Under the pieces are notes generated by a model. It was not told the origin of the DNA. It saw only the letters and a program-made list of their open reading frames with translations, and did no database searches. Positions 1 to 12,797 of a stretch of DNA of 64,000 bases are shown here, piece by piece. Source of the DNA: Erpobdella octoculata (lineage: Eukaryota > Annelida > Clitellata > Hirudinida > Erpobdellidae); assembly GCA_963978895.1 (NCBI GenBank), contig OZ022247.1:6260437-6324436 (forward strand), given 5' to 3'. Position 1 is the first letter of the stretch. Each line of letters starts with the position of its first letter. The position numbers and the translations under genes are program-made.

Positions 1-371
1 TTTTTACGATTTTCTTGTTTTTATTTAGCTTTTTTTATATTTTAAATAAGCATCATAGTTAAACTATATTTTTTCTTGCTTTTATTGCTCTATTATTCAA
101 TAAAAAAGGCTGTTTTCGACACAAACGAAAACCTAAAGATTTCAAGCTGATGGGCTGTTCCATCATTGAATTATTGATAACTTCAGCAAAAAATATATTA
201 TTGTCAGAAATAGCAAACTTCAAATGTATTCTTAAAATCTTTTTTATTAATACAAAATGCTTCAAGCCATCAGCTGAATAATCGCCACAGCCACACGACA
301 TCATCATCTTCTTCATTAAAGTTTATTTCCATCGCTACCATATCGTCATCAACGCCTTCATTATTCTAAAT

Positions 372-479
372 ATCATCATCATCATCATCCTCGTCGTCGT
401 CGTCGTCGTCATCATCATCATCATCATCATCCTCGTCGTCGTCGTCGTCGTCATCATCATCACCATCATCATCAGCATC

Positions 480-510
<31 letters not shown>

Positions 511-515
511 GCATC

Positions 516-547
<32 letters not shown>

Positions 548-655
548 CATCATCATCTCCACAATCACCATCATCATCATCGTCATCGTCATCGTCATCG
601 TCATCATCATCATCATCATCATCACCACCATCATCGTCATCATTTTCACAACTGT
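372..655 (+). repeat. TCA/TCG trinucleotide microsatellite
   Basis: Interrupted (TCA)n with blocks of (TCG)n and single CCA or GCA variants. Looser TCA/ATC-rich sequence continues to about 870. No gene is seen in 1-371, which is AT-rich and unremarkable. Confidence 0.9.
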
Positions 656-999
656 TAAGACCGCTGCCATTATCTGCGTCATAAGCATTACCTTACTTTC
701 AATTACTATTTTCATTACCATCATCAATATTTTATTATTGTTACTAGACCAACATCATCGTCATCATGATCATCAACAACATCCACATCATCCATCATTA
801 TCATTATCAGCCATAACAACATCTTCGGGACGACGAGCTACTATCATCATCGCCATCACTTCGTTTTAGGTTCTTGCGACACTTACATCAGCATCAGGTG
901 TTTGCAAGCCTACAAGCTGTCAATTGCATCTCCATCTTGAAATTGATAAGTCCTGCCTCATCCTTCAACAATGTATGTTTAAATAATTGCATCCGTGTT

Positions 1000-1260
1000 C
1001 GGTCTAAGCTACATCCGTTTTGCTGTATAGCATATGATGCATAAACTTTGCTACATCTGATTTATGGTGCATATAGGCTGTTATCTAAAACATGGTTGCA
1101 TGTATGCTGCTGCATAAGACCTATGATGCTACATAAAAAATGGTGAACATATTTTGATACGTGACACATGGTGCACAAATGCTGACATGTTAAACATGGT
1201 GCACACATCTTTGCATAAAATATATCCAACACGCATATAAGCTTCTAAATCAAATATAGT
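1000..1260 (+). repeat. Decayed minisatellite with GGTGCATA/GATGCATA motifs
   Basis: Loosely spaced copies of an ATGGTGCACA or GATGCATAAAC-like motif with no fixed period. It adjoins the sharp 40-bp array and may be an older array of the same origin. Confidence 0.4.
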
Positions 1261-1270
1261 GCATAGATGC

Positions 1271-1710
1271 TACTAAATGAACCATACTGACGAGAAGTAC
1301 ATATATATGCTACTAAATGAACCATACTGACGAGAAGTACATATATATGCTACTAAATGAACCATAGTGACGAGAAGTACATATATATGCTACTAAATGA
1401 ACCATAGTGACGAGAAGTACATATATATGCTACTAAATGAACCATAGTGACGAGAAGTACATATATATGCTACTAAATGAACCATACTGACGAGAAGTAC
1501 ACATATATGCTACTAAATGAACCATACTGACGAGAAGTACACATATATGCTACTAAATGAACCATAGTGACGAGAAGTACATATATATGCTACTAAATGA
1601 ACCATACTGACGAGAAGTACACATATATGCTACTAAATGAACCATAGTGACGAGAAGTACATATATATGCTACTAAATGAACCATACTGACGAGAAGTAC
1701 ATATATATGC
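1271..1710 (+). repeat. 40-bp minisatellite, 11 copies
   Basis: Eleven uninterrupted 40-bp units beginning TACTAAATGAACCATA. Variation is confined to two positions: CTGA/GTGA and ATATATATGC/ACATATATGC. The ACAT form occurs only with the C form. No indels are seen, indicating recent amplification. Confidence 0.95.
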
Positions 1711-3186
1711 TTATTTTATCGTATTTACGAATCTGTTTTTAGGTTAGGATAATTTTTATTCGTGTTTTAATCGCAATAATATCAATATTTGATTACGTCT
1801 GCAGCTCCTAATTCCTCAAATTTCTACATTCTGTTCTTAACAGAGACATTTTTTTAATAAATCACAGTCTTTTTTTTTGTAGTTTGATAAATTTTTTTGC
1901 CTTCATCATATAATTTCATAAATATATTTATATGAATTGAATAATTAAATTATTCCAAAATATTTATTTCATATTTTACAATCGGGATTTACACATGAAA
2001 ATATGAGAAACGCCTTCTTCTTCTTTCTTTTTTATATAAATAACTCTCATTCCTTTCCTACTTGTTATTTACATGCCCACAATCATCAGGGAATATTCCA
2101 TGTACCATCTTCATTTGCATCAGCAGGCGAGTAAATAGAAGTAGTGAGTGAGGATTTGAATATAAACTATACAGATATATTAATCGGTGCACTCCAGTTT
2201 TTTTTCTTGATTTTCTTTTTAATTTCTTTCGTTTATCTTTCTATCTTTTTTTTGCTCTTCCTTTCTTCCATTTTCTCTCTTTCTCTCCATCTATCTCTTT
2301 CTTATTTTCTTTATCTCGCTTTCTCTCTTTTCTTTGCTCTTTCTTTCTTCCATTTTCTCTTTTTCTCTCCATCTATCTCTTTCTTATTTTCTTTATCTTG
2401 CTTTCTCTCTCACTCTTTCTTTTTCGAAATACCCGGGTTTTTTTTTTTAAATAAATAAAGACGAAGTTCTAAAAAATTGTTGGAAAAGGTACTTCCGACT
2501 ACCCATTCAAATTATTGAGAAACAGAAAGCGGTTGCATCCTCTCTAAAGATATTTGGAAAAAAATCATAAAATAAATAAAGATAAAGTTTAATATAACTA
2601 TACTACATAGTTATTATAACCATATAGTTAATTCTTTATATAGTTTAAATAATTATATAGCTTAGTAATTATATAAATTTGAGTTTAATTTAACTAATAT
2701 ATAATTTTTAGTCGACGTTTGCTCATCACTGGTTTGTGGCTGACTTGTATAAGATACGCCAATTTTTTACTGTCAGATCAGAATAGTCCGTTTTTCTGCA
2801 CCAACATGTCCGCGTAGAATGGTCCTGCGTTGAATTGTCCGAATATACTAGATCAGTCATTTATTTTGTCTGGCATTTCTTTTATAATTCAACAATAAAA
2901 GATAAAAAACTTACTTATTCTAGTTTAAATGCTACAATAAGTAAAATTATTACTAGTTATCATTGTGTTTGTATTGTAACGTTATCAAACCGCCATCTTT
3001 TTTTCCATCCGCAGTGTTTTTATTCTTCAATAACAACAGATACATTATTAAATTATTTTTGTTTAAGAACTACAAGAATTTTGAAACTGTGGCCATCTTT
3101 GTTTTTATCCTCTATAAAATGTTTCCGTAAAATGAATCCGGGTGGTACTTTCTCATGTTGTTACAGACGCTATTTTCTAATCAGGG
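1711..3186. other. AT-rich sequence without a supported gene
   Basis: Contains a TTTC/TCTC pyrimidine-rich tract at about 2200-2420 and AT-rich filler. Frames here are driven by low complexity. Confidence 0.6.
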
Positions 3187-3350
3187 TTGTAACATGCAGT
3201 GTATAAAGTGTTGAAGGAATGTAACATGCAGTGTATAAGGTGTTGAAGGATTGTAACATGCAATATATAAAGTGTTGAAGGATTGTAACATGTAGTGTAT
3301 AAAGTGTTGAACGGTTGTAACATGTAGTGTATAAAGTGTTAAAGGATTGT
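3187..3350 (+). repeat. 32-bp minisatellite, first block (about 5 copies)
   Basis: Unit GTAACATGCAGTGTATAAAG plus TGTTGAAGGATT, 32 bases, with point variants. Confidence 0.9.
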
Positions 3351-3500
3351 ACAGTATCGAACAGATTAATTGGGAAAAAAAATATTTTGCATCTCTTGCT
3401 TTGACAATATTTTTATTATTTGTAATGGCGACACTGTCAGTTTTTTACTTCTTAATACAGTTTAGCGAGCATTTCACAGTGTGTAGCACGTGTTTTGTGA

Positions 3501-3780
3501 TTGTAACATGGAGTGTATAAAGTGTTGAAGGATTGTAACATGCAATATATAAAGTGTTGAAGGGTTTTGACATGTAGTGTATAAAGTGTTGAAGGATTGT
3601 AACATGCAGTGTATAAAGTGTTGAAGGGTTTTGACATGTAGTGTATCAAGTGTTGAAGGATTGTAACACGCAGTGTATAAAGTATTGAAGGATTGTAACA
3701 TGCCCTATATAAAGTGTTGAAGGGTTGTAACATGAAGTGTATAAAGTGTTGAAGGGTTGTGACATGCAGTGTATAAAACG
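3501..3780 (+). repeat. 32-bp minisatellite, second block (about 9 copies)
   Basis: Same unit as at 3187-3350, separated from it by about 150 bases of unrelated sequence. Variants alternate between TTGTAACATG and TTTTGACATG types. Confidence 0.9.
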
Positions 3781-4319
3781 TTCAGATATTGGTTGTCAAT
3801 CCAGAATAGCTAGTTTATCGGAAAACTAAAAATATCTGAAAGACTATGTAAAGAGTACGAGAAATTCCGAAGTAAGGAATCCGTACAAATAATAATAAAA
3901 ACCAAACGTTAGATAAGTAAATTCAAATCCTTCTCTGTTAAGTACGGTTTTTTTGTCTTCTTATTTCTCCTTTTATGAACTTGATTCGTCAAATTTTCAT
4001 TTTACGCTCTGCACGCGTTAAAAACATGCTATGTTTCTACACAGCAAACAAAAATCTCACATTTATACAATTGAAATTGAAATTGTTATTAAGCCTGCAG
4101 TGGTTATTTTAAACCCATATGTACATATATGCAATGTGCAGTTGACGTAAAGCCATATGAATATTTTGATTAATTTTAAAAAAACTTATTTTTAATAAAG
4201 ATATTTCCTATAAAAATGTTTTTAAAATGTTTCTTTCATTCACAGAAAACGACTTGAAGAAAATAAAAATTGGCAAGGAAAAGAAATAGAAGATGATGAC
4301 ACCTCTTTCAATAAGTGTT

Positions 4320-4950
4320 GAATAAATCATGTCATATCACTCGGTACATGTCACAAGGTGCAACTACGTAGTACATGCCACACAGTGAATGCCACGAGGA
4401 ACATTTTACATGGTGGATACCACATGGTACATTTCACATAATGGATACCACATGGTACATTTCACATGGTGGATACCAAATGGTACAATTCACATGGTAT
4501 AATTCACATGGTAGATGTCACGTGGCACATTTCACGTGGTGGATACCACATGGCACATTTCACATGATGGATACCACATGGTACATTTCACATGGTAGAT
4601 GTCACGTGGTACATGTCACACGGCGGATACCACATGGAACATTTCACATGGTGGATACCACGTGCTAGTTGGCACATGGTGGATACCACGTGCTAGTTGG
4701 CACATGGTGGATATCAAGTTATACATGTAACGTGACCCATCCCAATTGGTACATGTCATAATATGGTACATACCACTTGGTACATTTAGCATGGCACATA
4801 CCACGTGGTATATGTAAATAGGTGCATACTACATTTTACATGTAACCTGGTGCCTATCAAGCGGTAAATATATCACATGGTGCAAGGCAGGTGTTACATG
4901 TAACTTGGTGCATATCTAGTGGTACCTGTAGCATGGCGCATACTACGTTG
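4320..4950 (+). repeat. Imperfect CACATGG-type minisatellite
   Basis: Alternating modules CACATGGTACATTT and CACATGGTGGATAC, 24-25 bases each, decaying toward the 3' side. Many units contain CACATG or CACGTG hexamers. Confidence 0.85.
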
Positions 4951-5464
4951 TACTTATATTGTTGTTTTAAAACATGAAAAGCCCGAATGTTCGCCATGGT
5001 AGGTGCTATAATTCATTTGATGAGTGATAAGCAGCTGGAAAAGAAAAATGCACTCAACCAGGTATGAATTATAATTTTTATAATTTTTGTTATTTTGCAC
5101 AAACGAGTTTAAAAAAATATAATGATTTCAATGTTGAATTTTGTGCGAAAGAAATTTAACAAAAGTTTTTTTTTATAAAAAATTTGATTGCGAAAAAGAG
5201 GACCAACAAATATGTTTTCTTCATAACAAAGATTTTTTAATGATATTTTTAATTTGACAGAAATCAGACAAGGACAAAATAAATCCTCAAACTTTTTTTA
5301 ACCTATTTGCATAATCATCACCATTACCACAACCATCATTATCACTAACTTCATCATTGTTATCGTCATTATCAAAATCAAAAGAATAAAAATTGTTGTT
5401 GATACCAATCACCGTATCCTCTTTATCACCAGCGTTATCTTACTTGTGTTATAAGGTCATTCAT
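4951..5464. other. AT-rich sequence, no gene seen
   Basis: Unremarkable AT-rich sequence with a few scattered ATCATT triplets before the GAT microsatellite. Confidence 0.5.
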
Positions 5465-5471
5465 TTGAAAT

Positions 5472-5501
5472 GAAGTGGATGATGATGGCGGTGATGACGA
5501 C

Positions 5502-5538
<37 letters not shown>

Positions 5539-5680
5539 CTGATGATGATGATGATGAAGTGGATGATGATGATGATGATGATGATGATTATGACGACGAC
5601 GACGATGACGATGACGATGACGACGACGACGACGATGATGATGATTATGACGATGATGATGATGATGATGATGATGTTAT
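5472..5680 (+). repeat. GAT/GAC trinucleotide microsatellite
   Basis: (GAT)n with (GAC)n blocks. It is in the opposite orientation to the TCA tracts at 372-655 and 30485-30690. Confidence 0.95.
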
Positions 5681-5704
5681 TACGAGCAATCACGTCACGG
5701 GTGG

Positions 5705-5712
5705 TGACGTCA
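5705..5712. promoter_or_regulatory. Consensus CRE (TGACGTCA)
   Basis: Perfect palindromic CREB/ATF site, with CACGTCACG about 15 bases upstream. No gene start was found near it. Confidence 0.25.
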
Positions 5713-6448
5713 TAATCTAAAGAAATTAACTGCAAATCAATGTTCTCAATATGCAGCTTCGATTCTGTCTAGCAAATTTATTCTCCTACGATTTCTCTCT
5801 CCTTCGGCCACACGAAGAATCTTCAAGAATTTTTTCAGCTTTTTTTCGTTTTTCATGAGTTGAAACTGTTTGTGATCATAATAAAAACAAATTAAAAACT
5901 TATTTCTTATCTTTTCACTTGATTGAAGCCATTGATCATTCTACGAAAATATTTTTTCATTTTCTTAAGTAGTCTAATCTTCTGTAAAATTTAAGAATTT
6001 TTCAGTATTTATTTCAATAATCACTGCAAAACCTTAAATATATCTAATACACGTTTGTTACCGCAACATGTTTAAAATAAAAACTGTTAAATTCAATGCA
6101 GTAGCAACAATGAAATGCATTTCTTTATATGTCTAAGTCAGTTTGATTTTATTAGTCTAATTTCATATGAAATGGATGCAGTATGGGTGATGTATTTGAC
6201 AAATTTGTTAATATACCTAGTTGTTCATTTTCAGGGGTTCAACCATATCTATCGGAGAGGTCCTTCTATGTGTCTATTGAATCTTTTAAGTTGATGTATC
6301 CTCAACGTATAGTGTTTCTCAGGGCTTTAATTTTGGCCTTTTACTTTATATTCTTTATATTTCTTTATATTATATTTTCTTTCTTAATAGCCAAAGAATA
6401 TGCTGATGACTCTTATATTTATTCTATTTTCTATAACTTATCCTTCAA

Positions 6449-6610
6449 CTCCGCCTCGCTAATTGCGAGCCAGTCCCAAGCCTGGAGAAAGGAGGAGGGA
6501 AAAAGTAAAAAGGATCAAATTCTGATCCACGACAGGAAATACCTAAGTGCTTCCTACATACAGCCATTAGAGTCTTAAAACACCTGGTGTAAAGGACTAT
6601 TATAAAAAAA
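6449..6610 (+). mobile_element. SINE-like element, copy 1
   Basis: About 160 bases starting CTCCGCCTCGCTAATTGCGA and ending in an A-run. It is flanked by 14-base direct repeats AACTTATCCTTCAA (6435-6448) and AACTTGTCCTTCAA (6611-6624) with one mismatch, as expected for retroposition. It is about 90 percent similar by eye to copy 2. Short length, A-tail and no coding capacity fit a SINE or a short 3'/5' fragment of a LINE. Confidence 0.8.
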
Positions 6611-6624
6611 AACTTGTCCTTCAA

Positions 6625-7394
6625 GTCTGGTGTTAATATAATAACTGCTTGTTTTCAATCTATTATTTCCTGGAGTTCTTCCATGTGTGTCAAACTTAAC
6701 CCAGATCAGTTTGAATTATTCTATTTCAAAACGTTTTCTAAATCTTTAGCTTTACTTTTTTTAGTTTTGATAAGTTAACCCTGATAAATTTGGATAAATC
6801 TATTTAAATAAGTTTTCTAAGTTTTAAGCTTTACTTCTTTCAGTTGTGCCTTTTCCATCTACTCTATTATTTCTTATTGGTAGCCTAAGTTTTTTTTATT
6901 AATTTTAAGTTGCCTCTAACTTTTCAAATTTTATTTGTTTCTGAATTTTGTTATTTTTATATAAACCGTATTAGGCAACTTTTTTCATTAGTCGTTTTTC
7001 TCATTATGTCTCAAATTGACTGCTGTAATTCGTTTTAAATCGGTATTCTTTATGCTAACTTTCATCTTTTTTTTAAAGCTTTTAAATCCGCCACTCGTTT
7101 AGTTTCTCGCACTTCTCGGTTTTCCAGATCTTTTCATTTTTTGTTTTCGTTCGCCGGTTATCTTTTAATCATAGAACAATTTTTAAAATTTATCTTATGT
7201 ATGAAATTATTTTCTGTACTTAAATAATTTAATTAAAAACTTTTGTAAGCATGGTCTTAGATTTCCTTTTTCTAATCATTTTTGCATTTTGGTTATTTTC
7301 GAAGCGCCCTTTTTTTACTTTAGCCCTTTTCTCTAAAATGTTTTTCCCCTTTTCTTACTACCTTTTCAACACTAATTGTCTTTTGTCAGTGACT
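6625..7394. other. AT-rich sequence, no gene seen
   Basis: T-rich sequence without supported coding potential. Confidence 0.5.
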
Positions 7395-7510
7395 GACTCT
7401 AAGACTGACTCAAAAACTGACTTAAAGATTGACTCAAAAACCGACTCAAACATTGACTCAAATACTGACTCAATTACTGATTCAAAGACTGACTCAAAGA
7501 CTGACCCACC
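7395..7510 (+). repeat. 12-base GACTCAAAxACT minisatellite
   Basis: About ten imperfect copies of ACTGACTCAAAG-type units. Confidence 0.85.
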
Positions 7511-7968
7511 AACACAGACGTTCATTGCAAAACAGATAAATTGCAAATAACATGTGTGTCCTTTCTGCTGTTGAATGTCTGATTTACGTTTATGAGTAGC
7601 AAAGGAGCATGTTTAAGACTGCATTCGTCTTTGGTAGTCTATTGGAGATATCTTTGTTGAACTGAACATAAAAGAAATGTTTATGTTCAGTTTAAAGGTT
7701 ATAAGAACAATCAATGTGTTAAAATGTGCTAAAATGATCCAAGAAAAACATTGAAATCTTGCTAATATTGTTTTGGTAGAAAACCAGTAATTATAACATT
7801 GGTATTACAGTTAGTAGATTAGCATGTTTAATCTTTTTATAAAACCGGTCAAGTATTTAACCATTACAAATTTGATATTACATAAAAACAAAACCAATTT
7901 CATATTTTGCAACAAATGGGCAAAATATTAATCAAGCAATTTAGTGTAAAATAAAAAAACTATGTAAA

Positions 7969-8217
<249 letters not shown>

Positions 8218-8309
8218 TACATTAATATCAATTATAACCATAAAAGGTGGCACAGCCAAATGATGTCGTAAAGAAGAAATCTGAATGGCGATTTCAAATT
8301 ACGACGACG

Positions 8310-8400
8310 TGCAGGACTTGCCTTTTCAACGCGGCTGTAAACAAAATGGCGTCCTGTCATGTCGGTCGCCATCTTGTGTCACCCAGTCACGTGATAACAT
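8310..8400. promoter_or_regulatory. YY1-like and E-box motif cluster
   Basis: Within about 60 bases are AAAATGGCG, CGCCATCTTG (reverse complement of the YY1 site CAAGATGGCG) and GTCACGTGA. The stretch is GC-richer than its surroundings. Convergent YY1 motifs plus CACGTG are typical of TATA-less promoters, but no downstream exon was identified on either strand. Confidence 0.35.
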
Positions 8401-8813
8401 AGGAGATCAATGAACAATGAGATGCCAGTGAAAGCAAATATCTAAAGAAATGTTGAAATATCGCTTGCGGGCTAGAATATTTATTGTATCGATTTTTTAG
8501 ATAATTTTAAACCACAAAGAAAACAGAATGAAATTTTTATTTTAAAAAAATAATTTTAATTGAATGAAACGTGTACGTTGCCGTGACAAACAAATGTTTT
8601 CTTTCTCTCACAAGCACAATTGAGTTGGAAAAAAAACAAAATCAATTACTATTTTTTAAGCTTAAAGTTTTCGTATAAATTCTATCATCAAAAACAAATC
8701 TTCTGGCAAATAAGTGTTAAATCTCAAAATGATGTGTTATCATGTAATGTTTAATAAGAAAATACTGGTAATAAAGTATAGAGTAGGCAAAAGGAATTTA
8801 AAAACATACCATT

Positions 8814-9142
8814 CTGTATGTATGTATGTATGTATGTATGTATGTATGTATGTATGTGTGTATGTATGCGTTTATGCATGTGTATGTATGTTTGTTTGTA
8901 TGTATGTATGTATGTATGTATGTATGTATGTATGTATGTATGTATGTATGTATGTATGTATGTATGTATGTATGTATGTATGTATGTATGTATGTATGTA
9001 TGTATGTATGTATGTATGTATGTATGTATGTATGTATGTATGTATGTATGTATGTATGTATGTATGTATGTATGTATGTATGTATGTATGTATGTATGTA
9101 TGTATGTATGTATGTATGTATGTATGTATGTATGTATGTATC
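8814..9142 (+). repeat. TATG tetranucleotide microsatellite
   Basis: About 80 copies, almost perfect after 8895, with early G and C substitutions. The same motif in reverse orientation occurs at 14331-14693. Confidence 0.97.
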
Positions 9143-9219
9143 TCTATGTGTTGGTGATGTCCTCTTTGAGACACAAATGAATGATGGTTGTGATGAATTA
9201 ATTAGAAGCACTACATCCG

Positions 9220-9440
9220 TTTTTCTGCATATCTATCATAATCATAATCATTGTCATCATCATCACCAATGCCATCATCATTATTTTAACATCATCGTCA
9301 ATCCAGGACCTCCGTGGAAACTCTATTGATCATTATTAACAATGTCATCGCCATTATCATTATCATCAATGACATCATCATCATAACCATAGCACTTGCC
9401 CATAATCACCATCACCATCATCATCATAACCCGGTGATCG
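9220..9440 (+). repeat. Degenerate CATCAT/ATCATT repeat
   Basis: Loose ATCAT-type triplets, no coding sense. Confidence 0.6.
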
Positions 9441-9970
9441 TCATCACCTCAGAAACAGGCAAATAACAAATTACGTATAACAGAGAAACACAGCTCTCCA
9501 CTTAATACATAAAACTAGACCCAACATAGATTAATGTGGCTCACGATGGAAAGACCTCCATACACTGCTTTCCACTGAAGCAATTCCATCATGGACGAAC
9601 ATTCATCCAGCGCTCAACTTAAATTTAGTCGTCTGACAGCAACTCGTAATTCACGCTCATACCGTTCACAACTTTAATAGGAGCTAAACGCTCTTTTATA
9701 AAAAATAGAATCTAGAAAATGGAGTGGATTTTTTATTAATAAAAGAATTACGGCTTTAATAATTTTTTTTTAATTAAACATTTTGTGTTTCAAAGTATAT
9801 GTATAAATGTGATTTCAGAAAAGCGTTAGTAGAAATCAGTGCGCTAGATAATAGCTCTTGCTATCTTATAAACTCAATATATTAAAAAAAAACATCTTTT
9901 TAAAATATACTTTCAATTCTTATGCATTTTAAAAATAGAAATAATTTCTTTTGTGTTTTATAGTTTGACA

Positions 9971-10055
9971 AAATATAAAAGTGTAGGACGCTTATTTTGT
10001 ACACACTGTCAGTCATAGAAACATATAAAATGAGCGTCCCACACTTTTATATTTA
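9971..10055. repeat. Near-perfect inverted repeat (hairpin), 32-base arms
   Basis: Left arm 9971-10002 and right arm about 10023-10054 are reverse complements at 28 of 32 positions, with a loop of about 20 bases. The GGACGC/GCGTCC core is perfect except for single transitions. Possible readings are a tiny foldback transposon remnant or a hairpin RNA precursor. Confidence 0.8.
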
Positions 10056-10474
10056 AACAATTTAAAAGATTTAATTATAATTGGATAACACAATAAAAAT
10101 GGTTTATTTCTTTTTTCGTGATTTTAGAAGTAAAAGTGTATTTAAAAAAAAATTATATTCTAAAATATTTGTTGTCATTCCAATAATTTTGTTTTCGAGA
10201 AGTATAAAATTATAAAATAATATTAAACTTATTTGTTTTGATTTATTTAAGAACGCTTTAAGCTTTAAAAAATTAGCGCAAAATAAAAATTTGTTTTTCT
10301 AGCTAAAAGTAACTATAATTATACAAGAAATTAGACTTTTAAAATTAAAAAAATGTTTTTAATGAAAGAATTTTAAGAAAAATAAATTTAAAAAAAGTAT
10401 TTTTTATTTTATAATATTTGATTTAAACTTCTATGCTTCGAGTATATTTGTTATTTTTAGTTTTTCTCTTTGAA
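10056..10474. other. AT-rich sequence, no gene seen
   Basis: Very AT-rich, with many A and T runs and stop codons in all frames. Confidence 0.5.
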
Positions 10475-10669
10475 GCTCTTTGCGAACTCCGCCTCGCTAA
10501 TTGCGAGCCAGTCCCAAGCCTGGATAAAGGAGGAGGGACAGTTAAAAGGATCAAACTTTGATCCACGACGGGAAGTACTTATGTGCTTCCTACATACAGC
10601 CAATTCAGTCTTAAAACACTTGGTGTAAAGGACTATAAACTATAATAAAAAAAAAAAAAAGCTCTTTGC
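10475..10669 (+). mobile_element. SINE-like element, copy 2, with exact target-site duplication
   Basis: Element 10484-10660 with a long A-run at its 3' end, bounded by exact duplications GCTCTTTGC at 10475-10483 and 10661-10669. It shares with copy 1 the start CCGCCTCGCTAATTGCG, an internal GGAGGAGGGA, GGATCAAA, GTGCTTCCTACATACAGCCA and CTTAAAACAC blocks. Confidence 0.85.
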
Positions 10670-11639
10670 TCACGTCGCCACATGGTCAAACTGTTATACT
10701 GATGGTCCTGGAGTTATGGTACTGATTTTGATTTTGTTATATTTTGTCACACAAAGATATTACTGCTCATTAGTTTTTAGACAAATTATATTATTAATAG
10801 AGAATTTGTTGAACTTTCAATTTATTTCACACTTTGATAAATGACTAAACTTTGAATTAAATTTTTACGACAAAAAAACTTAAAAAAAGTGAAACTTCAA
10901 ACGTTTCGAAACTTAAATAAAATAAAAGCACAAACAAAACTATTTTCAAAGCCGATTAGCAACGTTGACAGGATTGTGTTATGTGAATTATTTCAAATTT
11001 GGTATGTTTCAGAAACTGGAGAACATAACCGGACCAACTTCAGTGTAAGAGAATCGAAAAAACAGGGTTTTTTTGCAAATTATTTAAATCATGAATTTTT
11101 TTGTATAGAATCCTGAATAAAATTAGTTTTTAAATAAAAATGTAAGAAATAAGCTTAAACTGCATGGAGCTATACTTTAATAAAAAATGATTTTCAAGAA
11201 AATTTGAAGAAAAAAATTATGTTACGTTTTATCGTTAAAAACCCAAGAAAGAACTTCAAAAAACCAGTGCAACCCCAAATAACTTGCAAGTATATGGTAT
11301 TAAAAAATTAACATCATTTCTACCACAAAAACCACTTACACGAACTATGCACATCCGTTTTACCAATTAAAATTAAAAAATTGAAGCTCTTTTTCATAGG
11401 TATAGAGTCCCCAATGTCCCGGATGGGGCAGAGCAAGGGGTTAGACACAAATTTACTTTTCCACAACAAAATCGCAGACTGGGGGAGAGTTGAAAGTGTA
11501 TTATAGTATAAATATTTTCTATTGTAAAAACTGGCCTTAACTGTTAAAATCTCTTTCGTTTAGCAACAACAGTAGAGTAGAAATGATTTTGGGTAGTTGA
11601 CTATCAACTGCTTTAACTGCCTCTCCGTTGCATGACCAC

Positions 11640-12045
11640 CTGGTTTTGCTCTGTGATTTTATTTTGTCAAGGTTGAGAGGCATCCGCTTGCCCGAAAAAT
11701 TGAGCATGTCAAGTTGTGTAATTTTATTTCATAAGCTCCGCTTAGTCACTTTTATTTGATTCAGCAAATGCGTTATTTTTTCAAGGTTGAGAGGCATCCG
11801 AAAAATTTAGCATGTCAAGTTGTGTGATTTCTATTTATAAACTGAGTCATTTTCATTTGATTCCATCTAGAAACTTAACGAGAATAAGAGTTTATTAATT
11901 GCGAAAAACAGCAAATGCATTATTTTATCAACGTTGAAAGGCCTCCTCTTGCCCGAAAAATTGAGAAACAAAAAATTGGGGAGGGGGCATATGTCCCCCG
12001 GCCCCCCGTCTCCTACGCTTATGGCTCCCGTCGCCCCTTTTTAAT
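11640..12045. mobile_element. Decayed interspersed repeat with three internal copies and a GC-rich end
   Basis: Three imperfect copies of a roughly 125-base module (TTGAGAGGCATCCG, then AAAAATT, then CATGTCAAGTTGTGT) start near 11670, 11785 and 11930. The right end holds GGGGGCATATGTCCCCC next to a C-run, the style of DNA-transposon ends in many invertebrates. No transposase is seen. Confidence 0.5.
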
Positions 12046-12797
12046 GTTATTTTATTTTTTTAATAATCACACTGTCGTTGTATGACAACAAATCAGAGAG
12101 TCCAGTGCTACGACACCAAATATTTTTTTTTTTTAATTTAAATTTAAAAAATTCTAAAGAGGAACCTGTTATAAAAAAATTCCAAGAACGAAATAAACAA
12201 TGTGTTGAAAATGTGATATTTATTTTAAAAGCTCTCAAAATAGGGGGTTTTAATAACACAAAAATGTTTGCTATGTTCACTTAACCATCAAATATTAGTC
12301 GTAATTGCTACAAAAGTTGTGTGTTAAAATTTTATCGACGCTCGTGAAGCAGCGTTAATTGTTGAAAAATAACTCATGAAGTACTTTATTTATTAAATTA
12401 TTAAACTGACAACTATAATTAGATATTGTTTACTTCAATTTCACGTAATGACCTAATTTTCAACTCAAAAAATAACTCTTTCAGTACTACATTTATAAAA
12501 AAAATCAAATTTGCAGCTAATGACAGGTAAAAGGTTGCCACAAAATGTAACCACAATTCCACCTTATAACCTTTTCAACAAAATATTTCTGTAAACGCTG
12601 TTTTTTTCCAGCAATTTTTCTTAACGAGAATAGCTTTCACCAATAAATGTGGTTGAAAAAATGAGAAAACGAAAGAAAAAACAAAAATATAGAGAGAAAG
12701 AAAGAAAGTGAAAGAAAAAAAATAACAAAAACCCCCAAACCAAAACTTTGGCAACCTCCGGTATTCCAGATAGTTTGGAATATTTAAAAACACAAAC

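Noticed and set aside
1271..1710. CRISPR-like array
   Set aside because: Units are contiguous with no unique spacers, and the DNA is animal; a minisatellite.
6183..6578. 131-residue frame with a hydrophobic stretch
   Set aside because: Its C-terminal third is translated SINE sequence and the rest is T-rich DNA.
8798..9329. Long frames of MYVC or HTYI repeats on both strands, also at 14256-14924
   Set aside because: Open in several frames on both strands because a 4-base repeat has no stop codon; pure microsatellite.
9560..9690. A further cadherin exon on the minus strand (NGMSVNYELLSDD)
   Set aside because: Resembles a cadherin NGxVxY motif but hits a stop at once and lacks calcium motifs and splice sites in phase.
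10889..11116. 75-residue plus-strand frame
   Set aside because: No recognisable motif or splice context; length expected by chance.
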